Below are positions 36,920-45,642 of a DNA stretch of 64,000 bases, piece by piece (positions within the stretch are counted from its first letter, which is position 1; every line of letters begins with the position of its first letter). The notes below the pieces were generated by a model. It worked only from the letters and a program-made list of their open reading frames with translations. It had not been told where the DNA came from and searched no databases. The stretch covers positions 186,001 to 250,000 of the forward strand of contig CAVZAE010000004.1 in the NCBI GenBank assembly GCA_963773195.1, read 5' to 3'. The DNA comes from CAIWHR01 sp963773195. Its GTDB lineage: Bacteria; Pseudomonadota; Gammaproteobacteria; Burkholderiales; Casimicrobiaceae. Position numbers and translations under genes: made by a program.

Positions 36920-37213
36920 TCAACCCAGCTTGCCCAGGATCGTGCCCATCTCGTCCTTCGAAAACGCGCGCATCGTCTGCGTGCGGACGAAGCCCGCGGA
37001 TCCGATCGCGAGGCTGAACGCCGTCGCCGTCTCGTCGTTCGGAGCCTCGATGACGGCGACGACGTCGTACGCGCCCAGTGTCCAGTAGACCTGGGTCATC
37101 GTCGCGCCCACCTTCTTCGCGAGCGCCATCACGGTTTCCGATCGCTTGGTCGTGTCCTTCACGGCGCGAATGCCCTGATCCGTGAACGTGGACAGCGCGA
37201 TATACGTTGGCAT
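36920..37213 (-). CDS. GYD domain protein
   Basis: The 97-residue protein starts MPTYIALSTFTDQGIRAVKD after a GAGGAG ribosome site and has QVYWTLGAYDVVAVIEAPND, which carries the GxYD signature. GYD proteins are small ferredoxin-like-fold proteins of unknown function. Confidence 0.9.
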   Translation of the reverse strand: MPTYIALSTFTDQGIRAVKDTTKRSETVMALAKKVGATMTQVYWTLGAYDVVAVIEAPNDETATAFSLAIGSAGFVRTQTMRAFSKDEMGTILGKLG

Positions 37214-37238
37214 GACTTGTCTCCTCGTCAATGGCGGG

Positions 37239-37802
37239 TCAGCGCGGCCACAGCCAGCCGAATACACCCGCGGTGAGCAACGCGTAGATCAATCCGTCGA
37301 TCGTCGAGCGGATCGTCGTGCCCCAGTCCCGGTGGTACCAGATCGAGAACGGCCAGATCGCCGCGGTATAGCCGATGAACGCGGTCACGCCCGCGAGCTG
37401 AAATACGCGCAGGTACTCGGCGCTCGGCGGCAGAGCGGCACTAGCGACATAGGCGGCCAGGAATGAGATAACAATCGTGAAGACGAACCATTTGACCAGA
37501 TACGGACCCATGTTGACCTTTCCGGGCTGCATCACGGTCACGAACAGCACCGGACCCTGCTGCCGCTTCTGGGCAAAGCCGGACGTCTTCATCTCGTCCA
37601 TCGTGCCCGCGTGCGGAACGCAATAGTCACCGGGCGGCAGTGCGAGCGCGCCGACCACCTGTCGGAATCGATCCTCGTCGGGAACCTTCTTGAAGTCGGC
37701 CTTGTGCCAACTCGTGAGCACCATGTGGATCACGGAGCTCGCAACAAACACCAGCACCGCCGACAGCAGAATCGGAACCCACAGCGAATAGAGCGCGGTC
37801 AT
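37239..37802 (-). CDS. uncharacterised membrane protein
   Basis: The protein has 187 residues from ATG 37802, with a GAGGAGG ribosome site. There is an N-terminal TM (SLWVPILLSAVLVFVASSVI), a soluble part with HKADFKKVPDEDRFRQVVGA and LPPGDYCVPHAG, then three hydrophobic segments between about 113 and 185. I have no name for the family. It lies 25 bases before the GYD gene, with which it is probably co-transcribed. Confidence 0.75.
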   Translation of the reverse strand: MTALYSLWVPILLSAVLVFVASSVIHMVLTSWHKADFKKVPDEDRFRQVVGALALPPGDYCVPHAGTMDEMKTSGFAQKRQQGPVLFVTVMQPGKVNMGPYLVKWFVFTIVISFLAAYVASAALPPSAEYLRVFQLAGVTAFIGYTAAIWPFSIWYHRDWGTTIRSTIDGLIYALLTAGVFGWLWPR

Positions 37803-37884
37803 GATCTGCCTCCTCTCCCCAGGGGAGGGCCATTCTGGGAGCCTGCTTTGCACCCGTCAATGGCCGGAGCGGCACGAGAGGACG

Positions 37885-38212
37885 CTAGCGCGGCGGCGTC
37901 GCCTCGATCGTGATCGCCGAATACCAAGCCGCGAGATCGTCGATGTCGCGATCGGCAAGCGGCTTGGCGATCACACCCATCACTTCACTCGGGCGCCGGC
38001 CGCTCCGGAACTGCCGGAGTTGCTCGACCAGGTAGACCTCGGGCTGGCCCGCGAGGTTCGGCGCGTTCGGCAGCACACTGATGCCGTTCGCGCCGTGGCA
38101 CTGGACGCACGCGTCGGCGCGCGCCCGGCCGGCCGTGCGATCGCCGCCGGCGGCCGGTAGCGCGTGCCAGCGCGAAAAGCGCCAGCCCGAGAAGGGACGC
38201 TCGCGCGTTCAC
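37885..38212 (-). CDS. periplasmic c-type cytochrome, frameshifted in the signal peptide
   Basis: The mature part has one haem-c site (ADACVQCHGANGIS), then LPNAPNLAGQPEVYLVEQLR and VIAKPLADRDIDDLAAWYS, as in single-domain cytochrome c553-like proteins. That frame has no start codon. The signal peptide VNARASLLGLALFALA is in another frame, starting at GTG 38212, which overlaps the dehydrogenase stop (GTGA). Removing one C near 38163 joins them and leaves a good cleavage region. It is the likely electron acceptor of the dehydrogenase encoded upstream. Confidence 0.78.
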
Positions 38213-39485
38213 TCGCCCGTGTAGCTGATCCGGTAGAGCGCTCCGGCGAAGTCGTCGGAAACGAGGATCGAGCCGTCGGGCAGGTTCGCCACGTCGACGG
38301 GCCGGCCGCGATAGCGCTTCGTGGCGGGATCGAGCCAGCCTTCGGCGAACACCTCGGTCTTGTCGGCCGTGCCGTCCGCCTTGACCGGGGTGAACATGAT
38401 CCGCGCGCCGATCGGCTCGGTGCGATTCCACGACCCATGCTGTGCCGAGAAGATCCCGTCGCGGTACTTCGCCGGGAACTTGCTGCCCGTATAGAACACG
38501 AGCCCGAGGTCCGCCGCATGCGCGTCCGTCATCGCTTGCGGAGGCACTGTGTTCGCCGGCAGCGGATCCTTGTCGTAGCCGTTCTCCGTGATCCGCGTCG
38601 TCCCGCAGATGTAGGGATAGCCGAAGAACTGTCCCGCCGCGGTCGCACGGTTGAGCTCACCCGCCGGAATGTTGTCGCCCATCCCGTCGGTCTGGTTGTC
38701 GGTGAACCACAGCGTGTTGTCCTTCGGATTGAATTCGATGCCGACGGAGTTGCGAATGCCGGTCGCGTACACCTCGCGCTTGCTGCCGTCGAACGCATTC
38801 AGCCGGACGATGCCCGCCGATGCCCCACTTCTTGTAGAGGTCGAGCTTGTCGCGCGGCGGCACGTTGAACGGCTGCCCCAGCGCGATGTAGAGCATGCCG
38901 TCCTTACCGATGCGGCAGACGCGCGCGCCGTGGTTGAACGACTCCTCCTCGGCGGGAATCAGCTTGCCCTGCGGCACCACTTCGATCACCGCGACGTCGG
39001 GCCCTTCGTAGAAGAACTCGGCCGCGGGGAAGTTGAGGACCGATTGTGCTCGACGACGATCAGGAAGCCGTCCTTGGTCCAGCACACGCCGTTGGGAACC
39101 TTGAAGTTGAGCGACGGCGCGAACGACTTCACCTCGATCGGCGACGCCGATCGCTGTTGCGATCGGTCACCGCCCACACGGTCGGTCTTGCGCGTGCCGA
39201 CGAACAGCATGTTGGTCGACGGCGCCACCGCCATGTGGCGCGCGTCCGGGCACGATCGCGTAGAGCTCGATCTTGAAGCCCGGCGGCAGCTTGATCTTCT
39301 TCAGGTTCTCCTTGATCGCATCCGCGTTCGGCGCCCGTCTGCGGCACCGTCGGGATGTTGAGGTCGGTGCTCGCGACCTTGAATTGCTTGAGCGTGCTCA
39401 GGTTGTCCGGCTTCTGCTGCGCCACGGCGATCCCGGCCGTCAGTGCGAACACAGCGGCGAGCGCTGCAACCACGGGCTCTCGCAT
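38209..39485 (-). pseudogene. PQQ-type (sorbosone/glucose) dehydrogenase-like beta-propeller, multiple frameshifts
   Basis: The pieces, read in order from ATG 39485, form one secreted beta-propeller: signal peptide VVAALAAVFALTAGIAVAQQ, then PPGFKIELYAIVP, MAVAPSTNMLFVGTRKTD, VPNGVCWTKDGFLIVVEHN, FNHGARVCRIGKDGMLYIAL, and a long last piece from YATGIRNSVGIEFNPKDNT to SDDFAGALYRISYTGE. They lie in different frames, with changes near 39331, 39246, 39181, 39150, 39136, 39045 and 38815. Most are repaired by deleting one C (coding strand). Either the gene is dead or the sequence has local insertion errors. With the following cytochrome c it would form a periplasmic sugar/alcohol oxidation pair. 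Confidence 0.8.
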
Positions 39486-39656
39486 GGACCCTCCTCCAAG
39501 GTAAGTCGCTGGGGCGCCTCGAGGGCGCGCTTTCCCGCGAGCGATGCTGCGGGCTCACGGGCGGATCAGTGTGTTGCTGTAGCCCACAGCTGTCAAGATA
39601 GGCTCAGGCGATCGCGGTGACGGAGATCGCCGTCGTTCGATAGCGGTGCGCGCCGG

Positions 39657-40154
39657 CTATCGCAGACGCTTGCGCATGTTGAAGTTTGTCGGCGCGTAGC
39701 CGAGCTTGCGATAGAGCGCCTGGGCGCCCGCGTTGTTCGCGAACACGTTGAGGCCGATGCTCGTCGCACCTGCCCCTATCGCAAAGTCTTCGAGCGCGCG
39801 GATCGCACGCATCCCGTGCCCCTTGCGCCGATGGGCGGCGTGGATGCCGATGTCGTAGAGATACGCGCTCGCCGCGCCGTACTTGCGCTCGATCGCGAGC
39901 CACGCGAAGCCGACGACCAGGCCGCCATCCTCCAGAATCTCGAAGAGGAAGTTATCCGGCGTATCGAGCCCCTTGGGCAGCAGGTACTCGAAGTCCGCGC
40001 GGGCGCGCTCGAGGGCGCCCACCTGGTCCCAGCGGCCGGCCGCGATGTTGTCCTCGGCGTAGCCGGCGACGGCAGCCCGCGTGTAGGACGCGAAGCGGTC
40101 GCCTCGCATGCGGCGCAGCTTCGTCGTCACGGTCGTCTGACCATTGAGTTCCAT
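39657..40154 (-). CDS. GNAT family N-acetyltransferase
   Basis: The protein has 165 residues from ATG 40154; a TTG four codons earlier is less likely. The acetyl-CoA-binding loop reads DIGIHAAHRRKGHGMRAIRA (R/QxxGxG/A form RRKGHG), followed by GLNVFANNAGAQALYRKLGY, the usual GNAT C-terminal motif. The substrate is unknown. Its upstream side faces the divergent DapA-family gene. Confidence 0.87.
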   Translation of the reverse strand: MELNGQTTVTTKLRRMRGDRFASYTRAAVAGYAEDNIAAGRWDQVGALERARADFEYLLPKGLDTPDNFLFEILEDGGLVVGFAWLAIERKYGAASAYLYDIGIHAAHRRKGHGMRAIRALEDFAIGAGATSIGLNVFANNAGAQALYRKLGYAPTNFNMRKRLR

Positions 40155-40324
40155 GCGCGGGGGCAAGCCGGAAAGTAACGAAGGATCGCCCTCCGAATTT
40201 ACGCGGGGACCGCGGGGAGCGTCAATCCAGTCCCGCTACGGTGCGGCCATTTGACCCTGCCGACCGATTGGCGATAATCACGGTCCGGCGCCAGCGACGG
40301 CGACGCGACTTGGGAGAACGAGAA

Positions 40325-41248
40325 ATGAAGCCTGACTGGACTGGCGTATTCCCCGCGGTGACGACCCAGTTCCGCGAGGACTTCTCGCTCGACGTCGACG
40401 CAACCGCGCGCGTGATCGAAGGGCTGATCCGCGACGGCGTGTCGGGTCTCATCGTCTGCGGCACCGTCGGCGAGAACACGTCGCTCGCGAAGCACGAGAA
40501 GATCGCGGTGATGGAGGCAGCCAAGGCCGTCGCCCGCGGGCGCGTCCCCGTAATCACCGGGATCGCGGAATTCACCTCCGCGTTCGCGATCGACATGGCG
40601 AAGGAGGCCGCGCGCATCGGGCTGGACGGCGTCATGGTGATGCCCGCGCTCGTCTACTCGTCGAAGCCGCACGAAACGGCCGCTCACTTTCGCAGCGTCG
40701 CGAAAGCGACTGCGCTGCCGGTGATGGTCTACAACAACCCGCCGATCTACAAGAACGACGTCACGCCCGAGATCCTCGCCACGCTCGCGGACTGCGAGAC
40801 CATCGTCTGCTTCAAGGAGTCCTCGGGCGACACGCGCCGCTTCACCGATCTCCGCAACCTCGTGGGCGACCGCTTCGTGCTGTTTGCCGGCCTCGACGAC
40901 GTCGTCGTCGAAAGCGTGATGGTGGGTGCCGTAGGCTGGGTCTCGGGGATGTCGAACGCGTTCCCGCAGGAAGGTGAGACGCTGTTCCGGCTCGCGCGCG
41001 CGGGCCGCTACGCCGAGGCGCTGAGCCTGTACCAGTGGTTCATGCCGCTGCTCCACCTCGACGCGCGTCCCGATCTCGTCCAGTGCATCAAGCTCTGCGA
41101 GCACCTCATGGGACGCGGCACGCATCGCACGCGGCCACCGCGGATGCCGCTCAATGCAAAGGAGACCGCGGAGATCGAGGGCATCATGAAACACGCGCTG
41201 GCGACGCGGCCCAAGCTGCCCGACGTGGGACTCAAGCAGGCCGCCTGA
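40325..41248 (+). CDS. dihydrodipicolinate synthase/N-acetylneuraminate lyase family protein
   Basis: The 307-residue TIM-barrel protein starts at ATG 40325 after GGGAGAACGAG. It shows VSGLIVCGTVGENTSLAKHE (GTxGE substrate loop), VMVYNNPP with the catalytic Tyr, and IVCFKESSGDTRRF with the Schiff-base Lys. DapA itself is possible, but the family also contains 1-pyrroline-4-hydroxy-2-carboxylate deaminase of hydroxyproline breakdown. That alternative is worth noting because a hydroxyproline-epimerase-like gene lies 6 kb downstream. The sequence alone does not decide. Confidence 0.88.
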   Translation: MKPDWTGVFPAVTTQFREDFSLDVDATARVIEGLIRDGVSGLIVCGTVGENTSLAKHEKIAVMEAAKAVARGRVPVITGIAEFTSAFAIDMAKEAARIGLDGVMVMPALVYSSKPHETAAHFRSVAKATALPVMVYNNPPIYKNDVTPEILATLADCETIVCFKESSGDTRRFTDLRNLVGDRFVLFAGLDDVVVESVMVGAVGWVSGMSNAFPQEGETLFRLARAGRYAEALSLYQWFMPLLHLDARPDLVQCIKLCEHLMGRGTHRTRPPRMPLNAKETAEIEGIMKHALATRPKLPDVGLKQAA

Positions 41249-41327
41249 CGACCATCGCTCCGCGGGGAGTGGGCGGCGAGTATCGACGGGCGCGATCGCC
41301 GGCGCCACCGGCTATCCGCCGCTTCTG

Positions 41328-42194
41328 CTACTTGCGCTTGCCGACCATGCCTTTCTTCGCCGCTTTGCGGGTCTTCTTCGCCCTGCCTCCTTTCGCCTTC
41401 GCCACTTTCGGGGCCGTCGTCGCCGCGGCCCCACGACCGGTGCGGCCCTTGCGCAACTTGTTCGCGTAGTACTCGAGGGCCCAGCGCGTCTTCGCCTGCT
41501 CCTCGATGTCGCGCTCGGCGCCGAACTCGGCAAGGAACGCCATGAACCCGGCGATGGCCGCCGCCGCCTGCACCGCCGGCGTCTTGATCGATGCCTCCAT
41601 CAAGCGCGCGCCGTCCTCGCGCACCCAAAGCTCCGCCGTGATCGGCCAGGGGCAGCCCGGATCCTCGAATTTCCAGCGATGCGCGCGCAACGGCCCGAAC
41701 ACGAGAAGCTTAGAGAAATCGATGTTGCGGTTCGCCATCCCGAGCAGGAATGCCTGCTGGTCTTTATTGAACAGCTTTCCGACCCTCTTGCCTCCAGCGG
41801 CGATGCGTTTGATGACGCCCTTCTGAACCGGCATGCTGAACGACGCCGACTTGACGACGCCCTTCTCGCTCGCATCGGCCTCGATCTTGAACAGCGGGAA
41901 CGTGCGCCACTTGGCGGGCACCTGATCGGGAATGACCGGCCTGAATTTGACCGTCGAATCGTGCTCGTCGCCGACGACGCGCCGCGCGCGCGTGATGATC
42001 CCCGCCTTGTTGAGGTCGAGGTCGAGCGTGTCGTAGAAGTAGATGTAGCGCTCCCGGTCGTTGGCGATCGTGAGCCCGAAGCGTGCGAGCGTGCTGTCGA
42101 CCTGGCTTTCGGGGATCGTCGCCTTGATCTCGATCGCGTTGGCGCCCGACACCAGCGCCGCGACTTTGCCGCGTGTAGCCTCTCCGCGCTCCAT
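41328..42194 (-). CDS. CYTH-like protein with Lys/Arg-rich tail
   Basis: The protein has 288 residues from ATG 42194. The first part has alternating charged strands: NAIEIKATIPESQVDSTLAR, RYIYFYDTLDLDLNKAGIIT, STVKFRPV. This is the EIKxxI start and tunnel-fold pattern of CYTH/triphosphatase-like proteins. The last 45 residues are rich in Lys, Arg and Ala (RAKKTRKAAKKGMVGKRK), like a histone-H1-type nucleic-acid-binding tail. CYTH assignment is by eye; the tail is unusual for that family. Confidence 0.6.
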   Translation of the reverse strand: MERGEATRGKVAALVSGANAIEIKATIPESQVDSTLARFGLTIANDRERYIYFYDTLDLDLNKAGIITRARRVVGDEHDSTVKFRPVIPDQVPAKWRTFPLFKIEADASEKGVVKSASFSMPVQKGVIKRIAAGGKRVGKLFNKDQQAFLLGMANRNIDFSKLLVFGPLRAHRWKFEDPGCPWPITAELWVREDGARLMEASIKTPAVQAAAAIAGFMAFLAEFGAERDIEEQAKTRWALEYYANKLRKGRTGRGAAATTAPKVAKAKGGRAKKTRKAAKKGMVGKRK

Positions 42195-42570
42195 GGCTGC
42201 TCCTGATCGTGAATCGCGACCGCGCATCGCCGTTCCAGCAGGCAGGCGCTGCCGCGGGGCCGAATAGTGTGCGCTTGCGCGCGCCTCGCGACAAACGACC
42301 TCGGTCGCCGTAGCCCGAGGCCCGGAGCTCAGCCAGGTGACGAGCTCGTTGCGCACGCCTCGACCTCCGGCGCCAGACACTGCGCTTCGCGCGCGGAATG
42401 TACCGCGAGCATGCGCCAAGCGAACTTCACCCGCACTCGACCTTTGTTTCGTGTGTTGCGCGAAACAAACGCAACACGCTCGTCCGGAATGTGCGGCGAC
42501 TATCGTTTGTTCCCGCGGTGGGACTCAATGTTGAGTTCTCTTCGACACTTTCACGGAAGGAGACATTCTT
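42195..42570. other. 376-base intergenic region with interleaved inverted repeats
   Basis: There is no gene on either strand that I can support. The only structure is the pair of interleaved inverted repeats at 42443-42477 and an AAGGAG ribosome site just before the start at 42571. The region separates divergently transcribed genes and should hold promoters for both. Confidence 0.6.
42443..42477. repeat. two interleaved perfect inverted repeats (A-B-A'-B')
   Basis: TTTGTTTCG (42443-42451) is inverted exactly as CGAAACAAA (42461-42469). GTGTTGCG (42453-42460) is inverted exactly as CGCAACAC (42470-42477). The order is A, B, A', B' with only one base outside the arms, so the two stems exclude each other or serve as overlapping operator half-sites. 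The site lies 94 bases before the TIGR03118 gene and may regulate it. Confidence 0.8.
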
Positions 42571-43638
42571 ATGCTGGCATCTCCATCGGTCGCGCGGAGC
42601 ACGCGACGCGTCGCGGTACTCGCCTTAGCCTTGATCCTGAGCTCACCCCTTCTCGCCGAGCAGAACGACTACCAAGTCACGACGTTGGTCGCCGATCAAA
42701 GCGGCAAGGCGCCCAATACCGATGGCAACCTTCAGAACGCCTGGGGGCTGGTCGCGGGTGCCACGAGCACGTTCTGGATCTCCGCGAACCACACAGGCTT
42801 TTCCACGTTGTACAACGGCCTGGGCGCGCAGATCACACCGCCTTCGCCGGTCATCGTTCCGCCCACGAGCGGCACCGGACACGGCTCGCCCACCGGCATC
42901 ACAACCAATCCCTCGAAGGCCGACTTCCTGGTCGACGGAACGGCGGCGATCTTCCTGTGGGCCACCGAGGATGGCGGCATCGCCGCGTGGAAAGGCGGGC
43001 CCACGGCGTTCATCACGTTCACCGCGAAGGACGGCGCCGTCTACAAGGGCATCGCACTCGCCGGCAACGGCACCGACCTGCGCCTGTACGCGGCCGACTT
43101 CCACAACGGGAAGATCGACGTCCTCGACAACGCGTTCGCGCCCACGACAGTGCCGGGGGGCTTCCGCGATCCGAAGCTGCCGGCCCGCTTCAAGCCCTTC
43201 AACATCATGAACCTGCAGGGCAATCTCTACGTGGCCTACGCGGTGCGCGAGGACGACGGCGATGACGAAGTCGCCGGCGAGGGGCTGGGCATCGTCGACG
43301 TCTTCGACGCCGATGGCTTCCTGATCGAGCGCGTCGCCACGCGCGGCAAGCTCAACGCGCCGTGGGGCATGGCGATCGCACCTGATGGCTTCGGGCGCTT
43401 CAGCAACCACCTCCTGGTCGGCAACAACGGCGACGGCAGGATCAACGCGTACGACCTCAAGAACTTCAATTTCGACGGGCAACTAAGCACGCCGCATGGC
43501 AGGCTCGTGACCATCGACGGCCTGTGGGGCCTCGCCTTCGGTAACGGCCTGCAGCATCAGCCGACCGAGACGTTGTTCTTCACCGCGGGTCCGAACGAGG
43601 AGACCAACGGGCTGTTCGGCAAGATCGAAGCGCAGTAA
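42571..43638 (+). CDS. TIGR03118 family secreted beta-propeller protein
   Basis: The 355-residue protein has a signal peptide (AVLALALILSSPLLA) and the family pattern: YQVTTLVADQSGKAPNTDGN, LQNAWGLVAGATSTFWISAN, GHGSPTGITTNPSKADFLVDG, LNAPWGMAIAPDGFGRFSNH, LLVGNNGDGRINAYD and LWGLAFGNG. It is expected to be a secreted or periplasmic six-bladed propeller. The function is unknown. The AAGGAG ribosome site and the interleaved repeats lie upstream. Confidence 0.9.
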   Translation: MLASPSVARSTRRVAVLALALILSSPLLAEQNDYQVTTLVADQSGKAPNTDGNLQNAWGLVAGATSTFWISANHTGFSTLYNGLGAQITPPSPVIVPPTSGTGHGSPTGITTNPSKADFLVDGTAAIFLWATEDGGIAAWKGGPTAFITFTAKDGAVYKGIALAGNGTDLRLYAADFHNGKIDVLDNAFAPTTVPGGFRDPKLPARFKPFNIMNLQGNLYVAYAVREDDGDDEVAGEGLGIVDVFDADGFLIERVATRGKLNAPWGMAIAPDGFGRFSNHLLVGNNGDGRINAYDLKNFNFDGQLSTPHGRLVTIDGLWGLAFGNGLQHQPTETLFFTAGPNEETNGLFGKIEAQ

Positions 43639-43698
43639 TCGGACGCGAACCGGAGAGTCGGTGTCGGCGTGACACCGGCTCTCAGCGCGCCCCAATGG

Positions 43699-44283
43699 TC
43701 AGATGCGCCGTGCGCCCTCCGGCGCCGACTCTTCCGGCCAGACGCGCTCGGATTTTCGGTCGAAGATCGTGCTGGCATCGGCGGGCTTGAGCGTCCAGTC
43801 GCCGCGCACGATCTCGCCTTCGAGCTGGCCCGGCGCCCAACCCGAGTAACCGATGAAGATGCGCAAGCCCTCCATGGGTTTGTCGCGTGCGAGCAGCTTC
43901 GTGAGCAATGGCCGGTTGGCGCTGATGTAGACGTCATCAACCACACGGATCGCATCTTCGGGTGGTGTTGCGGCACGAAAGAGGAACGACAGGAAGCGGA
44001 TCTGGACCGGGCCGCCGAAGTACACCTTGTCGTCCAGCTGCTGGAGAGACTCGACGTCCGGGAAGAGGCGCGAGACGGGAATCCTCGTGGGCCGGTTGAT
44101 GATGACGCCGCCCGGCGCGGGACCGACGTTGTTCAGCACGAGGACAACCGCGTCCCTGAAGTTCGAATCGGGGAGCTCGGCACGCGCGACGAGCACGATC
44201 GTCGTCAGCGGTTTCGCGTCGTCGGCCGCCGACGACCACGACACCACGAGCAGGAGCAGAAAAACGCAGAGGGCTCGAGTCAT
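43699..44283 (-). CDS. YqgE/AlgH family protein with signal peptide
   Basis: The 194-residue protein has TTIVLVARAELPDSNFRDAV, VLVLNNVGPAPGGVIINRPT, VYFGGPVQIRFLSFLFR and IFIGYSGWAPGQLEGEI, all typical of the YqgE/AlgH fold. Unlike cytosolic YqgE it begins with a hydrophobic signal-like segment (ALCVFLLLLVVSWSSA), so this copy is probably exported. It follows the alpha/beta hydrolase by 42 bases. Confidence 0.88.
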   Translation of the reverse strand: MTRALCVFLLLLVVSWSSAADDAKPLTTIVLVARAELPDSNFRDAVVLVLNNVGPAPGGVIINRPTRIPVSRLFPDVESLQQLDDKVYFGGPVQIRFLSFLFRAATPPEDAIRVVDDVYISANRPLLTKLLARDKPMEGLRIFIGYSGWAPGQLEGEIVRGDWTLKPADASTIFDRKSERVWPEESAPEGARRI

Positions 44284-44325
44284 CTCACGCAGGGCTATGG
44301 CCGGACAGAGCGGTGCCCGCGGCCG

Positions 44326-45630
44326 CTAGACCTCCTTTCGCACCAGGGCGAGCAAGCGCTCGAACACCTTGGGACTCGTGCGGAGCCCGCTGTGCTCGAA
44401 CTCGTTGGTGAGCCATACCTTCATGCCCGGAATGCCCGCCGCCGTCTGTTCCGAAAGCGCCCGCGGCACGTACATGTCCTCGGCATAGACGGCGCAGGCA
44501 CCCGGCACCTTGTTCCGGGCCAGCCCTTTCGCGTCGTAGAGCGCCGGCCAGCGTTTCTCGTTCGCGAGGATTTCGGCGACTTGGCGCAACGGCCGCAGCC
44601 GGGGGAACTCCTCGAACATCCACGGGTAGATCATCTCGCCCGTGAACGACGGCGGCTTGCCTGGCACCCAGTTCGTGTCGGGAAACTCGCGGCGCACGCG
44701 CTCCGCCGACCAGCGCGACGCCGTCCCCTGCGTGTAGCACATCTCGTGCAGGACCGCGAAGATCGGATTGGTCTCGAACGACTGCATGTTCTCGAACGCG
44801 CGCAGGAACGGCAGCGAGAGCTCCTCGCCTTTCTTGCCGTCGCAGAAGGCCAGTTCGAGCAGGTAGTGCAGGTTCTCCATGCCGTCGTCCATCCCCAGCG
44901 CGAAGCCGGCCTGCTGGAAGCGGCGCACGCTGAGCACTCCGCCGCCGGGCATCTCGACCTTGCGCCGGCGCACGTGCTCAAGGATGCGCACGCAGAGCTC
45001 GCGGTCGTCGGGATAGCGCTCGAAGAACTTGCGCGTCTTGCGCGCCACCTCGGGATACGTGTGGCGGTAGTACTCGTCGGGGCTGCAGGACAGGGGTGGC
45101 ATACCGCCGGTGACGAACACCTCGCGCAATCCCTCAGGATGCAGCGACAGATAGGTCACGGCGCAGAATCCGCCGTAGCTTTGCCCGAGCACGCTCCACG
45201 GCTCGTCTTTGCCGACGAGCTGGCGGCGGATCAGCTCGGCGTCGCGGACGATGCTGTCGGCGCGGAAGTGCATCAGGTAGTCGGCCTGGGCCCGCGCATT
45301 GCCGCGCCGCGCGAGCGTCTGCGGCAGCACGACGCTGCTGCGTCCGTTGCCCCGCGAGTCGAGCAGGAGCACGTGATAATCGTCGAGCGCGCGCTTGATC
45401 CATCCGGTGTTCGTCAGCGGTCGCGGCCCGGGAAAGCCGGGGCCGCCCTGGAGGAAGACCAGCCACGGCCGGGCGTCGTCGGCTCGCTCGCTCTTGCGCA
45501 CCGCCCGCGCGAAGACCGGGAGTGTCTCGCCCTTGGGCCGGCGATGATCGAGCGGCACGGTGAATTCGTAGTCGGTCAGCGCCATGCCGTGATGACGGAC
45601 GGTCGAGAGCGTGCGGTACGGTTTGGCCAT
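44326..45630 (-). CDS. alpha/beta hydrolase, proline-iminopeptidase-like
   Basis: The 434-residue protein has the oxyanion region PWLVFLQGGPGFPGPRPL, RGNGRSS, the nucleophile elbow SVLGQSYGGFCAVTYLSLHP (Ser in GQSYGG), and a large helical cap, ending with the catalytic-His region NEFEHSGLR. HGGPG plus GQSYGG and this length match the S33 peptidase family, which removes N-terminal Pro. It is the third gene of a leftward run with a D-amino-acid dehydrogenase (12 bases upstream) and an epimerase. The start has no clear ribosome site but lies next to TTTAGA/TCTAAA arms (45634-45647). Confidence 0.88.
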   Translation of the reverse strand: MAKPYRTLSTVRHHGMALTDYEFTVPLDHRRPKGETLPVFARAVRKSERADDARPWLVFLQGGPGFPGPRPLTNTGWIKRALDDYHVLLLDSRGNGRSSVVLPQTLARRGNARAQADYLMHFRADSIVRDAELIRRQLVGKDEPWSVLGQSYGGFCAVTYLSLHPEGLREVFVTGGMPPLSCSPDEYYRHTYPEVARKTRKFFERYPDDRELCVRILEHVRRRKVEMPGGGVLSVRRFQQAGFALGMDDGMENLHYLLELAFCDGKKGEELSLPFLRAFENMQSFETNPIFAVLHEMCYTQGTASRWSAERVRREFPDTNWVPGKPPSFTGEMIYPWMFEEFPRLRPLRQVAEILANEKRWPALYDAKGLARNKVPGACAVYAEDMYVPRALSEQTAAGIPGMKVWLTNEFEHSGLRTSPKVFERLLALVRKEV

Positions 45631-45642
45631 TTGTTTAGATCT

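Noticed and set aside
42443..42477. H-type RNA pseudoknot
   Set aside because: With zero bases in two of the connecting loops both full stems cannot form together; alternative stems or DNA operators are more realistic.
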